A stretch of 64,000 bases of DNA from DATHBR01 sp036389955 (GCA_036389955.1 DASVVJ010000112.1:4065-68064); one strand, 5' to 3'. Positions 49,730 through 59,191 are shown, counted from the stretch's first letter. Notes: generated by a model from the letters alone, not told the origin. Program-made: numbers and translations.

Positions 49730-50527
49730 ATGATCGACACCCACTGCCACCTCGACGCCTCGCGGTTCGATCCGGATCGCTCCGAAGTGCTCGTCCGGGC
49801 CTGGGCCGCGGGCCTGCACGGCATCGTGATTCCCGCGGTGGGCCCGGACACCTGGGAGCCGTTGCTGGAGCTGCCCCGGAAGGAGGCTCGGGTACAGGTG
49901 GGGCTGGGCATCCACCCGCAGCTGCTGCCGGAGCTGCCACCCGAGCAGGACGCGGAGCACCTGGAGCGGCTGGACGCGCTGCTCTCGCAGGGAGGCGCGG
50001 TGGCCGTGGGCGAGTGCGGGCTCGATGGCCCGTCCGTTCCCGGCGCGCCGCTGGAGCGCCAGGTGAAGGTGCTGCGGGGCCACATGGCGCTGGCGCGCAA
50101 ACATGGGCTGCCCGTGCTCATGCACTGCCACCGCCTGCACCCGGCGATGATCGAGTTCCTCAAGGAGGAGCCCTTTCCCGAGGCCGGCGTCCTCATGCAC
50201 AGCTATAGCGGAGGCGCGGAGCTGGCACGCTTCTACATCCAGAGAGGGTGCCACTTCTCCTTCGCGGGGCCCGTCACCTGGGCCGAGGCGCGCAAGCCGC
50301 TGGATGCGCTGCGCGCCATTCCGCCGGACCGGCTGATGGCGGAGACGGACTCGCCGGACCAGGCACCCACGCCACACCGGGGAAAACGCTCCGAGCCGGG
50401 GTACCTGCCCCGCATCATCGAGGGCATGGCCCAGGTGCTGGGAGAGCCCGTCGAGGCGCTTGCCCAGCGGACGACCGCCAATGCCCGGCGCCTGTTCCGG
50501 GAAGCCTTTCCCCCTGCTTCGCTGTAA
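49730..50527 (+). CDS. TatD family metal-dependent hydrolase
   Basis: A 265-residue TatD hydrolase. Metal ligands: DTHCHLD (His4, His6), VGECGLD (Glu near 91), two later His residues (VLMHCH, MHSYSG) and Asp in AETDSP. TatD-type proteins are DNases or deacylases with a TIM barrel. A 28-base gap separates it from tcdA, which may be co-transcribed. Confidence 0.93.
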   Translation: MIDTHCHLDASRFDPDRSEVLVRAWAAGLHGIVIPAVGPDTWEPLLELPRKEARVQVGLGIHPQLLPELPPEQDAEHLERLDALLSQGGAVAVGECGLDGPSVPGAPLERQVKVLRGHMALARKHGLPVLMHCHRLHPAMIEFLKEEPFPEAGVLMHSYSGGAELARFYIQRGCHFSFAGPVTWAEARKPLDALRAIPPDRLMAETDSPDQAPTPHRGKRSEPGYLPRIIEGMAQVLGEPVEALAQRTTANARRLFREAFPPASL

Positions 50528-50555
50528 GGGACCGGTCGCGTTATAGAGGGATTCC

Positions 50556-51446
50556 ATGAGCACGCAGCCCACCACCCCCGACACCGTTTCCGTTCAGGCC
50601 ACTCCGGCCCCCGTGGCTCCCGCGGCCAACGCTCCCTCGCTCGCCAAGCCCTTCAAGCTTTCACGGCGCTTCGATCGGACGGGACGCCTGTTGGGGGACT
50701 CGGCCATGGAGCGGCTGGCTGGAGCGCGCGTGGTGGTGTTCGGCCTGGGCGGCGTGGGCAGCTACGCGGCCGAGGGGCTGGTGCGCAGCGGCATTGGCCA
50801 CCTGACGCTGGTGGACCATGACGACGTGTGCGTCACCAACACCAACCGCCAGTTGCACGCCACGGTGCGCGGCGTGGGCAAGCCCAAGGCGGAGCTGATG
50901 GGGCAGCGCTGCCGGGAGATCAACCCGGACGCGAAGGTGGAGGCGGTGCGCGAGTTCTACCGCGCCGAGGTGGCCGAGCAGATGCTGCAGGCGGGCCAGT
51001 ACGACTTCGTGGTGGACGCCATCGACAACGTGAAGGCCAAGCTGCACCTGCTGCACCGCTGCGTGACGCTGGGGGTGCCGGTAGTGAGCTCCATGGGCGC
51101 CGCGGGCCGGCTGGACCCGACGGCCATCCGTGTGGAAGACCTGTCCGAGACGCACATGGATCCGTTCGCCAAGGACATCCGCAAGCTGCTCAAGCGCAAG
51201 TACGGGGTGGAGACGGACCGGCACACGGGCATCACCGCCGTCTACTCCATCGAGCAGCGGCGCCTGCCGGTGTCCCTGCGCTACGACGACGCCACGGACG
51301 GCTTCCTGTGCGTCTGCCCGCAGGACAACGAGTTCCACACCTGCGATCACCGCACGCAGATCGACGGCAGCGCGGTGTTCGTCACCTCCGCCTTCGGCAT
51401 GAACGCAGCGGGTGTGGTGGTGCGCCGGCTGGCCTCCGCTCGCTGA
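50556..51446 (+). CDS. tcdA: tRNA threonylcarbamoyladenosine dehydratase
   Basis: A 296-residue ThiF/E1-like enzyme of the TcdA (CsdL) group that cyclises t6A to ct6A in tRNA. A Pro/Ala-rich extension of about 40 residues precedes the usual start. The nucleotide-binding VFGLGGVGSYAAEGLVRSG, VDHDDVCVTNTNRQ and the DAIDNVKAK motifs are typical; CVCPQDNEFHTC near the end carries two Cys. Confidence 0.93.
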   Translation: MSTQPTTPDTVSVQATPAPVAPAANAPSLAKPFKLSRRFDRTGRLLGDSAMERLAGARVVVFGLGGVGSYAAEGLVRSGIGHLTLVDHDDVCVTNTNRQLHATVRGVGKPKAELMGQRCREINPDAKVEAVREFYRAEVAEQMLQAGQYDFVVDAIDNVKAKLHLLHRCVTLGVPVVSSMGAAGRLDPTAIRVEDLSETHMDPFAKDIRKLLKRKYGVETDRHTGITAVYSIEQRRLPVSLRYDDATDGFLCVCPQDNEFHTCDHRTQIDGSAVFVTSAFGMNAAGVVVRRLASAR

Positions 51447-51558
51447 GACAGCAGGCGCTCGAGCCTCCCCTGCCCTCTCCTGGCCTACCCAGGGGGACTT
51501 CTCCTGAACATCTTTTCAGGCAGGAGTTGAACCCCCCTTCCAGAAGAGGCGACGAACC

Positions 51559-51981
51559 ATGGGATTCGAGGCACTGCGGAAGAACGGAATGATGCAGCAC
51601 CTGCTCGACTCGCTCGAGGAGGGAAAGAACATCGGCCACTTTGGCCGGCTGGTGTTCGCGATGGTGGCGCGGCACTTCGTGGACGATGACGCGCTGGTGG
51701 CCAAGCTGCGACAGGACCCGGACTTCGGCGAGGACGAGGCCCGGGCGCTCGTGGAGCAGGTAAAAGGCCGGGACTACAACCCGCCGCGCCGCGAGAAGGT
51801 GCTGCAGTTCCAGGCGCAGCAGGAGTTCCCCATCTGCCCCAACGCGGAGGACCCGGACGCCTGCAACGTCTACAAGGACCTCCAGTTCCCCGAGAGCGTC
51901 TACTCGCACATCTCGGAGTACCGCGAGCAGAAGGCCCACGCGCACGCGGTGGAAGAGGCGGCCGAGGGACAGCCCGGGTAG
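51559..51981 (+). CDS. Conserved small protein, unknown
   Basis: A 140-residue acidic protein without signal or membrane segment. A CPNAEDPDAC segment (near 94) is the only Cys pair. No family recognised; codon use is normal and an AGAAGAGG ribosome site precedes the ATG. Confidence 0.75.
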   Translation: MGFEALRKNGMMQHLLDSLEEGKNIGHFGRLVFAMVARHFVDDDALVAKLRQDPDFGEDEARALVEQVKGRDYNPPRREKVLQFQAQQEFPICPNAEDPDACNVYKDLQFPESVYSHISEYREQKAHAHAVEEAAEGQPG

Positions 51982-51994
51982 CGGCGCGCGGGCC

Positions 51995-52216
51995 TCATCG
52001 CTCGTGAACGAGGCCCGCCAGCGTGGACTCGGGCCGCGCGCTGGTCCAGGCCTGCGTGTGCTGAGACAGGCGTGGCAGCCGCTGCGCGTGGCTGGCGGTG
52101 ACCTGGAGCGCCGCATCGTCCTCTCCGTCGTGGTCGGCCCGTCCCCAGGAGGCCCACGCGTCCACCGGCGAAGGAGCCTGCGCCTTCGACGAGGCGGCGA
52201 CGATGGCGGCGGACTC
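51995..52216 (-). other. Coding-like stretch after a stop
   Basis: In the same frame as the lipoprotein-like gene at 52217-52750, 73 sense codons follow its TAA before a TGA at 51995. Third positions are mostly G or C, as in real genes here. A GTG at 52165 would give a 56-residue protein without a good ribosome site. This may be a broken 3' end or a separate short gene. Confidence 0.35.
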
Positions 52217-52750
52217 TTAGCGCTCCGGCGCCACCGTCTCCCCCAGATACACCCGGGTATGATCCTCGTACTCGCGTGTCTGGAGCCTGAGGTTCTCGGA
52301 CAGGCGCATGTACCGATCGCCCTCTGAGTACCGCTCGAGCAGTGGGCCCGTCCGGTCCATCACGATGGACACGTGATCGACGTAGCCCGTGAGCCCGGAA
52401 CGCTTCAGCGTGAGCGTGGGCCGCAAGCCACTTCCCCGCTTCACGGGCATGGGACGCTCGGGGCATTGGTCGAGCAGGCTCGGAGTCAGCCCCCCTCCGG
52501 AGAACGCGAAGCGTTCCCCCGTGGCGAGCCCCACGAGCACCAGGGGCGGGGTGGTGCCCTGCTCGCGAGGCAGCACGTAACAGACCAGATGGTCGCTGCG
52601 CCCATCGCTATCCAGGTCCATCTGCTCGTGAAGCAGCACACGCGCGGACTCGGCTTTGACGCGGGCGTCGAGCCAGGTGGCAAAGGCATCCGGCTTTGCC
52701 GCGGCGGGAGCAGCCGACAGCCAGGCTGTGAGCAGGAGCAAAGGAGACAT
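52217..52750 (-). CDS. Secreted protein, unknown
   Basis: A 177-residue protein with a Sec signal (MSPLLLLTAWLSAAPAAA). The mature part has a DLDSDGRSDHLVCY segment resembling a calcium-binding FG-GAP-like loop, then a beta-rich region. The frame continues past the stop (see the stretch at 51995-52216). It lies 11 bases after the GNAT gene. Confidence 0.75.
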   Translation of the reverse strand: MSPLLLLTAWLSAAPAAAKPDAFATWLDARVKAESARVLLHEQMDLDSDGRSDHLVCYVLPREQGTTPPLVLVGLATGERFAFSGGGLTPSLLDQCPERPMPVKRGSGLRPTLTLKRSGLTGYVDHVSIVMDRTGPLLERYSEGDRYMRLSENLRLQTREYEDHTRVYLGETVAPER

Positions 52751-52761
52751 GCGCACGCCTC

Positions 52762-53241
52762 TCAGAGGACCTTCTCCATCCACACGGTGTGATCGTCGAT
52801 GCCGGGGGGATAGGGCTCGACCGCAACGACCCGATAGCCCAGACGCTCGTAGAAGGCCTGGTTGCCGGGCAGCGTCCTCCGGGTGCCCGCGCGCAGCCGG
52901 GCGAAGCCGAGCTGCCGGGCGTTGGTCTCCAGTCCCTGGATGAGGTGACGCCCCACTCCCCGGGACTGCCAGGTGGGGTGCACGGCGATGCGCTTGAGCT
53001 CTCCCCGGGGCAGCGCTCCCTCCACGCGCCCGGCGGCCACCAGCTCGCCTTCTACCTGCACCACCACGGCGCGGCGGGGGGCACCCTTCAGGTGCTGGCG
53101 CAGGTACGCCACGTCCTCCCCCAGGGCGGTGGGGCGCGAGGGCAGCCGCGGCACGAGGGACAGAAAGGCCGCCTGCTGCACGGCCCACACCGCCTCCGCG
53201 TCATCGGGATGGGCGTCACGAACGAGGAAGGGGGAGGTCAT
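52762..53241 (-). CDS. GNAT family acetyltransferase
   Basis: A 159-residue acetyltransferase. The acetyl-CoA loop RIAVHPTWQSRGVGRHL (near 88-104) and the late NQAFYERLGYRVV segment are typical. The start at 53241 is preferred to a longer one at 53274. Substrate unknown. Confidence 0.9.
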   Translation of the reverse strand: MTSPFLVRDAHPDDAEAVWAVQQAAFLSLVPRLPSRPTALGEDVAYLRQHLKGAPRRAVVVQVEGELVAAGRVEGALPRGELKRIAVHPTWQSRGVGRHLIQGLETNARQLGFARLRAGTRRTLPGNQAFYERLGYRVVAVEPYPPGIDDHTVWMEKVL

Positions 53242-53334
53242 GGCACACCGGTTGGCTCGGACTGAATCATGCAACAGCCGGAAGCGCGCGGGTGCCCCTT
53301 GGACACGAATACCGGGTGTAGCCTCTCGCCGGAT

Positions 53335-54618
53335 ATGGCTCGCTTCCTCTCATGGCTCCTGTTGTTCGGCGTGCTGGTGCCCGGCTGTGCCTCACAGCCC
53401 GCGCGCCCTGCCCCGTCCGCTGTTCTCCGCGTGGGCACCAGCGGGGACTACCCGCCCTTCAGTGACTGGACGCAGGAGCGCCCCAGTGGCTTCTCCGTGG
53501 CGCTGGTGGAGGCCTTCGCCGCCGAGCACGGTCTGGAGCCCACCTGGGTCCGCTTCCGCTGGCCCGAGCTGACCGCGGACTTCAGCGCCGGAAAGTTCGA
53601 CCTGGCCGCCAGCGGCATCACCGTGCGTCCGGAGCGCTCCGTGCTCGGCCGCTACACCGTTCCGGTGGTGCGCAACGGCGCCGTGCTGCTGCTGCGCCGT
53701 CCGCGCTGGGCTCCCCCACCCGCCCCGGCCCGCTCACGCGTGGAGCTGAGCCAGGCCCTGGCCGAGGTCCGCGCGCTCGACCAGCCCGCGTTGCGTGTCG
53801 CCGTGAACCGCGGCGGCCACCTGGAGCGCGTGGCCCGGAGCCTCTTTCTCCAGGCCCAGGTCACCGCCATCCCGGACAACGCAGCGGTGCGCGAGGCGCT
53901 GGCCACGGGCCAGGTGGACGCGGCGCTGACCAACACCCTCGAGGGCCCGCGCTGGGCCGAGGGGCTCGAGGGCATCGAGCACCTGGGCCCCCTGACGCGC
54001 GATGTCGTGGCCCTCTACGTGCGTCCGGATCAGCCCCGGCTGGCGGCTCAGCTCGATGCGTGGCTTCTGGCGCAGGAGCAGAGCGGCGCGCTCGGCCAGC
54101 TCCGGGCCCGCTCCCTCGGAGCCGGAGCGGCGGGGACGACGGCCCTCCCCGTGGAGGCGCTGCTGGCGGCCACCGCCGAGCGGCTGGCGCTGATGCCGAT
54201 GGTGGCCGCGGCCAAGCAGCGTGCGGGCCTGCCGGTGGAGGACAGCTCGCAGGAAGCCCGCGTGCGCGAAGCCTTCCGGCACAGCGTACGCGAGGCGGCC
54301 GCGGCCCTGAAGGTGGCCCCTCCCTCGGACGAGGCGCTCGACGCCTTCACTCAGGCGCAGATGGACGCGGCCAAGGCCCTGCAGCGACGGACCCCCTCCG
54401 AAACAAGTGGACCCCACTTCTCGCTCGACCAGGAACTGCGCCCCGCGGTAGCGCGCGTCAGCGCGAAGATGGCGGACCTCGTGGCGCGCCTGCCCCCGGG
54501 ACTGGAGCCCGCTGCCGTGACGGAGCAGGCACGTGATTGGCTCGGCGCCAGCGGGCTGGAGGCCGCCGAGGTGGAGCGCCTGGCACGGGCCCTCGCGGAC
54601 CTGCGCCCACGCCCCTGA
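53335..54618 (+). CDS. Cyclohexadienyl dehydratase-like/chorismate mutase fusion lipoprotein
   Basis: A 427-residue lipoprotein (lipobox VPGC, Cys18). Residues about 30-255 form a periplasmic solute-binding fold of the PheC type, with GDYPPF, the KFDLAASGITVRPERS segment and a second lobe. Residues about 273-352 form an AroQ-type chorismate mutase, with Arg283, Lys294, Glu302-Asp303 and FTQAQMDAAK. A helical tail follows. Together they could turn chorismate into phenylpyruvate (via prephenate) outside the cytoplasm. The alternative is a plain amino-acid sensor fused to a mutase-like domain. The ATG at 53335 begins the signal. Confidence 0.78.
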   Translation: MARFLSWLLLFGVLVPGCASQPARPAPSAVLRVGTSGDYPPFSDWTQERPSGFSVALVEAFAAEHGLEPTWVRFRWPELTADFSAGKFDLAASGITVRPERSVLGRYTVPVVRNGAVLLLRRPRWAPPPAPARSRVELSQALAEVRALDQPALRVAVNRGGHLERVARSLFLQAQVTAIPDNAAVREALATGQVDAALTNTLEGPRWAEGLEGIEHLGPLTRDVVALYVRPDQPRLAAQLDAWLLAQEQSGALGQLRARSLGAGAAGTTALPVEALLAATAERLALMPMVAAAKQRAGLPVEDSSQEARVREAFRHSVREAAAALKVAPPSDEALDAFTQAQMDAAKALQRRTPSETSGPHFSLDQELRPAVARVSAKMADLVARLPPGLEPAAVTEQARDWLGASGLEAAEVERLARALADLRPRP

Positions 54619-54622
54619 GCCC

Positions 54623-55621
54623 TCAGGCCACCTTGGTCGTCTGGGCCGTCTGGAGCGCCTGCTGCTCCTGAAGGAAGCGCGCCGCCGCCTCGGTGCGGCC
54701 ACACGGCCGGCGGAAGGCACAGCGCACGCACATGGCCACGTTCTCCGTCATCGGAAACGCGCTCACGTCCTGCGGCGTGTTGGTGGCCGGATCCTTCAGC
54801 AGCGAGCGCATCTTCGCCACGCTCTGGCTGAAGCGCTGCTTGAAGGACTCCAGCGCCGCCAGGTCCACCTGCACGTCCTGCTCAAGCCCCTCGTTGAGGT
54901 ACACCAGCGAGGCGCGCACCTTCTCCATCGGCAGCTTGTAGCGCTGCGAGAGGTAGAGCGCGTAGCCCAGCACCTGCTCGTCATACCCCTCGCGCGCCTT
55001 GCCCGTCTTCCAGTCCACCACCACCGGCACGCCCGCCTCGTCCACGTAGGCGAAGTCCGGAATGGCGAACATCTTCACCCCGTCCATCGTGAAGCTGGAG
55101 AAGTCGAAGCCCGCGTCCACCTCGAGCCACTGCGCCGGCTTGAGCGAGTGCGCCAGCCCCGGCCACCGCGAGGAGAAGAACCACGCGAGCGCCGCGCGCA
55201 CCGTCTCCCAGTTCTGCTTCCACGCCTCGTCCGTCACCGGCTCGGCGTACTCGTGCTCCACCAGCCCGGTGAAGCCCTTGCGGTACTTCTGCGTCCAGAA
55301 CGCCTTCTTCTGCGAGTGCCGGAAGTCGTCCTGCATCTGCCGCCGCGCTCGCGCCTCCACCGACGCCGGATCCACCGTGCGCCCCGCCCGCCAGTCCAAG
55401 AGCACGTCCCGGATGCTCTCGTGCACCACCGTGCCCGCCCAGCTGTAGCGGTTGTTCAGCTTCTTCAGCACGTACAGCTCGCGCTGCTCCTTCGGCGCCT
55501 CCGCGTCCCACCCGCCCCACGAGCCGTAGTAGTACAGGTAATAGGACCTGAGGCATTCGGAGAACTTCTCGTGGCGACTCTTGGACCAGGAGAAATCGTT
55601 GGTGAGCGTGTTGCGCTTCAT
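54623..55621 (-). CDS. PD-(D/E)XK nuclease with predicted Fe-S cluster
   Basis: A 332-residue RecB-family nuclease. The order His67 (GTVVHE), Pro188-Asp189, Asp203-Trp-Lys205 (DWKTGK) and Gln216..Tyr220 is the RecB active site. One Cys near the start (Cys23) and three near the end (Cys298, Cys301, Cys307) match the 4Fe-4S layout of Cas4 and AddB nucleases. No CRISPR array, cas gene or helicase partner is adjacent. Role probably in DNA repair; not proven. Confidence 0.88.
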   Translation of the reverse strand: MKRNTLTNDFSWSKSRHEKFSECLRSYYLYYYGSWGGWDAEAPKEQRELYVLKKLNNRYSWAGTVVHESIRDVLLDWRAGRTVDPASVEARARRQMQDDFRHSQKKAFWTQKYRKGFTGLVEHEYAEPVTDEAWKQNWETVRAALAWFFSSRWPGLAHSLKPAQWLEVDAGFDFSSFTMDGVKMFAIPDFAYVDEAGVPVVVDWKTGKAREGYDEQVLGYALYLSQRYKLPMEKVRASLVYLNEGLEQDVQVDLAALESFKQRFSQSVAKMRSLLKDPATNTPQDVSAFPMTENVAMCVRCAFRRPCGRTEAAARFLQEQQALQTAQTTKVA

Positions 55622-55835
55622 GAGCGGGGCGCATCCTAGGATCTCTAGAGCCCGTCCAGAAGGGGGACAGGCAGGGAAACAGGCGACCTGGTTTCACCCG
55701 GTGTCCATGTGTGCTCCGCCCTGAGGCTGCGTTCACCCGCGGACAGGCTTCTCATTCTCCGAGACTTCAGAGGCTTCCGCTTTGCGGTGTGCTCCCTACC
55801 CTGCAGGTGAAGTCCGCACAGTCCCAGGAGGAAGC

Positions 55836-56030
55836 ATGCCCGCGAAGAAGAAGACCAGCAGTGCCCGCAAGGGTGGCGCCGCGACGAAGAACCCCCGTCA
55901 GTACAAGGCCCTCAAGCGCAAGGGCATGCCCAAGGCCCGCGCCGCGAAGATCGCCAACTCGGGCAAGTCCGCCAGCCGCAAGGGCGGCAAGAAGGGCGGA
56001 GCCCGCAGCCGCACCAGCAGCAAGAAGTAG
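55836..56030 (+). CDS. Small basic Lys-rich protein
   Basis: A 64-residue protein with about one third Lys/Arg. The core NPRQYKALKRKGMPKARAAKIAN resembles a small family of short proteins (DUF7218-like) found in many bacteria; ends are Ser/Gly/Lys-rich. The ATG at 55836 has an AGGAGGAA ribosome site. Probably nucleic-acid-associated. Confidence 0.8.
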   Translation: MPAKKKTSSARKGGAATKNPRQYKALKRKGMPKARAAKIANSGKSASRKGGKKGGARSRTSSKK

Positions 56031-56081
56031 CCGCCAGGGCCAGGCAGCCAGGTCCGGCCTCTCACGGCGTAGAATGGCGCC

Positions 56082-58430
56082 GTGCCGAAACCACTCCGGA
56101 TCCTCCTGGTGCTCGTGTTGCTCTGCGCGCCCGCCCTGTGGTGGGTACTGCGAACCGGCTCGGACGCGCCTTCCGCGCCCACCCGCTCCTCAACCACGGC
56201 GCCCCGCTCTCGCCCGGAGACAGCCCGGGGGCCCGAGGCACTGGCGCAGGCGTTCGGGGAAGTCACAGGGGCTGGGGCTTCGGAACAGCCCGAGGTGGAC
56301 GGCTTCGACCATGAAGCCCGCTATCCGGTGAGCGGGGTGGTGCTCGACGGGGAGACCCTTCAGCCCGTGGCGGGAGCCACGGTGCGCCTCGCCCTGGACC
56401 GGCATCTCTGGCCAGCCCCGATGGCGGAGCGCGAGCCTGTCACCAGTGACGAGCAAGGGGCCTTCCAGATGAGCCACGTGGCCGCTGGCTCGCACTCCTT
56501 CCTGGCGGTGGCGCCAGGCTATGCCCAGGGGGGCGAACTCGACGTGCAGGTGCCCCCCCAGGAGCCGGTGCGCATCCTGCTGGATCGCCAGTCGCTGATC
56601 CTGGGCCAGGTCGTCGATGACGCCACCGGGGCCCCTGTCGCCGGAGCCGAACTCCTGCTGTACCGGCACGGCCACGTCGTCAATGAGGGCACGCCCGAGC
56701 ACACGGATGACCAGGGGCGCTTCACCCTCCGCCTCGGCCATGGCGAGTACCACCTCACCGCGAAGCAGGGAGACCGGGCAGGAGCGTACCCGGGGAGGCT
56801 CCGCGTCGGGCGGCACAGCGAGCGCGACGGGTTGATCATCCGCCTGAGCTCCGCGGGCTCGCTGTCGGGCAGGGTCTCCGCACGCTCGAGCCGCGAGCCT
56901 CTGGAACGGCTCTTCGTCGCGGTCCAGCACGTCGGCTCGGGCATGGAGCTGTCGGCCGTGGCCGAGCCAGACGGACGCTACCGTATGGAGAACCTGGCTC
57001 CGGGAGAGTATTCGGTGAACGCGGAGGCCCGGGGCTTGGTCCCGCTGAAGCGCGGAGGCGTGCACCTGAAGGGGGGACAGCACCTCACCGTGGACCTGGT
57101 CCTCCTGCGCGAGGCCTCGGTGGAGGGGACGATCACCGATGTGCAGGGACGGCCCGTCGCCCACGCCTCCGTCTCCGCCAAGGCCTTGGACTCCCAGGAC
57201 CCCGAAGGCTGGGGAGAGTATCCGTGGGCGAGCAACGAGGAGGGTCATTACCGGATCGAGCGGCTCGCTCCCGGGCGCTACCTGGTCCAGGCGCAGAGCC
57301 CGAACGAGGGCCCTGTTGCGACCCGGGAGCTCACCCTCACGGAGGGGCAGATCGCGAAGGCTGACTTCACCATCACCGACACCAGCGGTCACGTGGAGGG
57401 CGTCGTGCGCCGCGCCACGGGAGAGCCCCTCATCCACGATGTGACGATCAGCGCCGACTCCGACGACGAAAGCTTGTCCACCGGCATCTCCCCCTCCCAG
57501 GAAGGAGCACGCTTCCGTCTTACGCTCAAGCCAGGCACCTACGTCCTCACCGCCGAGTACGCGGACGTGGGCGAGCCCGGACCCGAGCAGCGCGTCACCG
57601 TCGAGACCGGGAAGACCGTGCAGGTGGTGCTCACCGTGCCCGACGGCGCGGTGGAGACCTCGGGCATCGTTCTGGACTCACGAGGCGAGCCCGCGCCGAA
57701 GGCCATGGTGGCCCTGTCCAACGACGAGCTGGACGCCAGCGACCGCACCGATGAGCGGGGCCGCTTCACGATGAAGACCCCGGCGCGCAGCGCGGGGGCC
57801 GTGGTGACGCTCACCGCCGAGCTGGGCCCCGAGAGCACGACGGTCGAGAACGTGCGCGTGGGCAGCGGCGATCAGGTGCTGCGCCTGCGGCAGGCGTCGT
57901 CCCTGAAAGGCCGCATCCTGCCGCAGGCGGGCGGGCCGGTGAGCGGCTTCACGCTCACCGTGACCCGGAGGAAGGACGCCACCGTGCTGTTTGGGAACCG
58001 CTCGTTCGTGGGGGACACCTTCACGCTCAGTGCCCTTCCGGCAGAGGAACTCGACCTCCTGGTGCGCACGAAGGACGGACGCTCGGGCAGAGCGCGGGTG
58101 CGGCTCGAGCCCGGCGCCGCGCGGGAGCTCGAACTCCTCGTGGGCGGCCTGGGCCGGGTGGTGGGCCGGCTCGTCAATGCCTCGGCAGCACCCGAGGAGG
58201 GCACGGTGTACCTGACCGAGGCGGACGAGACCGAGCACAGCGCGGAGTCCGATGAAGAGGGCCGCTTCGAGCTGTTCGGCATCCCGCCGGGAGCCCACGT
58301 CCTCGAGTACACCCTGTACTCTTCCGAGTCGGAGGAGACCTCCAAGCATCCCATCACCCTGCGGCCCGGCGAGACGCTGAATGTAGGAGACCTGGGCCCA
58401 AAGCCCGCTACCGCTCAGCCGGTGCCCTGA
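56082..58430 (+). CDS. Large carboxypeptidase-regulatory-repeat protein
   Basis: A 782-residue protein starting at GTG with an N-terminal membrane anchor or signal (about 4-25). After a short linker the rest consists of seven or more beta-sandwich repeats of the carboxypeptidase regulatory-like (CarboxypepD_reg) type, each with G.V.D..G.PVAGA and TDEQGRF.L motifs. Such proteins are exported and bind surfaces or other proteins. No enzyme domain is present. It precedes a small lipoprotein gene by 59 bases. Confidence 0.88.
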   Translation: MPKPLRILLVLVLLCAPALWWVLRTGSDAPSAPTRSSTTAPRSRPETARGPEALAQAFGEVTGAGASEQPEVDGFDHEARYPVSGVVLDGETLQPVAGATVRLALDRHLWPAPMAEREPVTSDEQGAFQMSHVAAGSHSFLAVAPGYAQGGELDVQVPPQEPVRILLDRQSLILGQVVDDATGAPVAGAELLLYRHGHVVNEGTPEHTDDQGRFTLRLGHGEYHLTAKQGDRAGAYPGRLRVGRHSERDGLIIRLSSAGSLSGRVSARSSREPLERLFVAVQHVGSGMELSAVAEPDGRYRMENLAPGEYSVNAEARGLVPLKRGGVHLKGGQHLTVDLVLLREASVEGTITDVQGRPVAHASVSAKALDSQDPEGWGEYPWASNEEGHYRIERLAPGRYLVQAQSPNEGPVATRELTLTEGQIAKADFTITDTSGHVEGVVRRATGEPLIHDVTISADSDDESLSTGISPSQEGARFRLTLKPGTYVLTAEYADVGEPGPEQRVTVETGKTVQVVLTVPDGAVETSGIVLDSRGEPAPKAMVALSNDELDASDRTDERGRFTMKTPARSAGAVVTLTAELGPESTTVENVRVGSGDQVLRLRQASSLKGRILPQAGGPVSGFTLTVTRRKDATVLFGNRSFVGDTFTLSALPAEELDLLVRTKDGRSGRARVRLEPGAARELELLVGGLGRVVGRLVNASAAPEEGTVYLTEADETEHSAESDEEGRFELFGIPPGAHVLEYTLYSSESEETSKHPITLRPGETLNVGDLGPKPATAQPVP

Positions 58431-58489
58431 GGCTCAACTTCCAGCACGGCGCCTCGGAAGTCCTTATTCATAGAGGAGGAGGACTTTTC

Positions 58490-59191
58490 ATGAGTACGCG
58501 TGGACTGTGGGTGGTGGCACTGGGGCTGCTCGCCGGATGCATTCCGGAGGCGCGCCTTCAGCCTCTGCCCGAGGCCCAGTCGCTCGTGGGGGATACGAGC
58601 GCGGCGGTGGCCGAGGCGCAGGGGGTGAGGCTCGTGGCGGACGGCGCCGCGTGGGACAGCTACCCCCAGAACCTGGAGCGCCGGCTGACGCCGGTGGAAG
58701 TACGTCTGGAGAACCACAGCGGCCGGCCGCTGAGCATCCGCTACGAGCACTTCGATGTGGAGGGCAGCTCTCGCTTCCAATACGCCGCCATTCCCCCCAT
58801 GAGCCTGGACGAGGCCACGAGGAACAACTTCCCTGTCTGCGCCGCGAGATACTCGCCGCAGACGTGGGACTACCGCTGGGGCTGGTACGGGCGGGGTTGG
58901 GCGCGCACGCCCTTGAGCTTGGAGTGGCCCAACCCCTTCTATGACCCGTTATACGATCCATTCTTCACCCCGAACGTGCGCTGTGAGGAGCCGCTGCCCA
59001 CCCAGGACATGCTGAAGCAGGCGCTCCCCGAGGGCACGCTGGAGAACGGAGGCACCGTCGCTGGCTTCCTCTACTTCCAGGGCGTCACCGAGCGGGAGAA
59101 GCAGGTCACCCTCCAGGCGCAGTTGGTGGACGCGCGCACCGGAGAGCCTTTCGGCAGCCTCAGCATCCCGTTCGAGGTGGCCCGGAAGTAG
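58490..59191 (+). CDS. Lipoprotein, unknown
   Basis: A 233-residue lipoprotein with the lipobox LLAGC (Cys17). The mature part has a Tyr/Trp/Pro-rich central region (about 120-165, with WDYRWGWYGRGW) and a C-terminal beta-rich domain. Family not recognised. A GAGGAGG ribosome site precedes the ATG. Confidence 0.78.
   Translation: MSTRGLWVVALGLLAGCIPEARLQPLPEAQSLVGDTSAAVAEAQGVRLVADGAAWDSYPQNLERRLTPVEVRLENHSGRPLSIRYEHFDVEGSSRFQYAAIPPMSLDEATRNNFPVCAARYSPQTWDYRWGWYGRGWARTPLSLEWPNPFYDPLYDPFFTPNVRCEEPLPTQDMLKQALPEGTLENGGTVAGFLYFQGVTEREKQVTLQAQLVDARTGEPFGSLSIPFEVARK

Noticed and set aside
54623..55621. A cas4 gene of a CRISPR system
   Set aside because: No repeats or other cas genes occur in the window, so the nuclease is described only as Cas4-like in its Cys layout.
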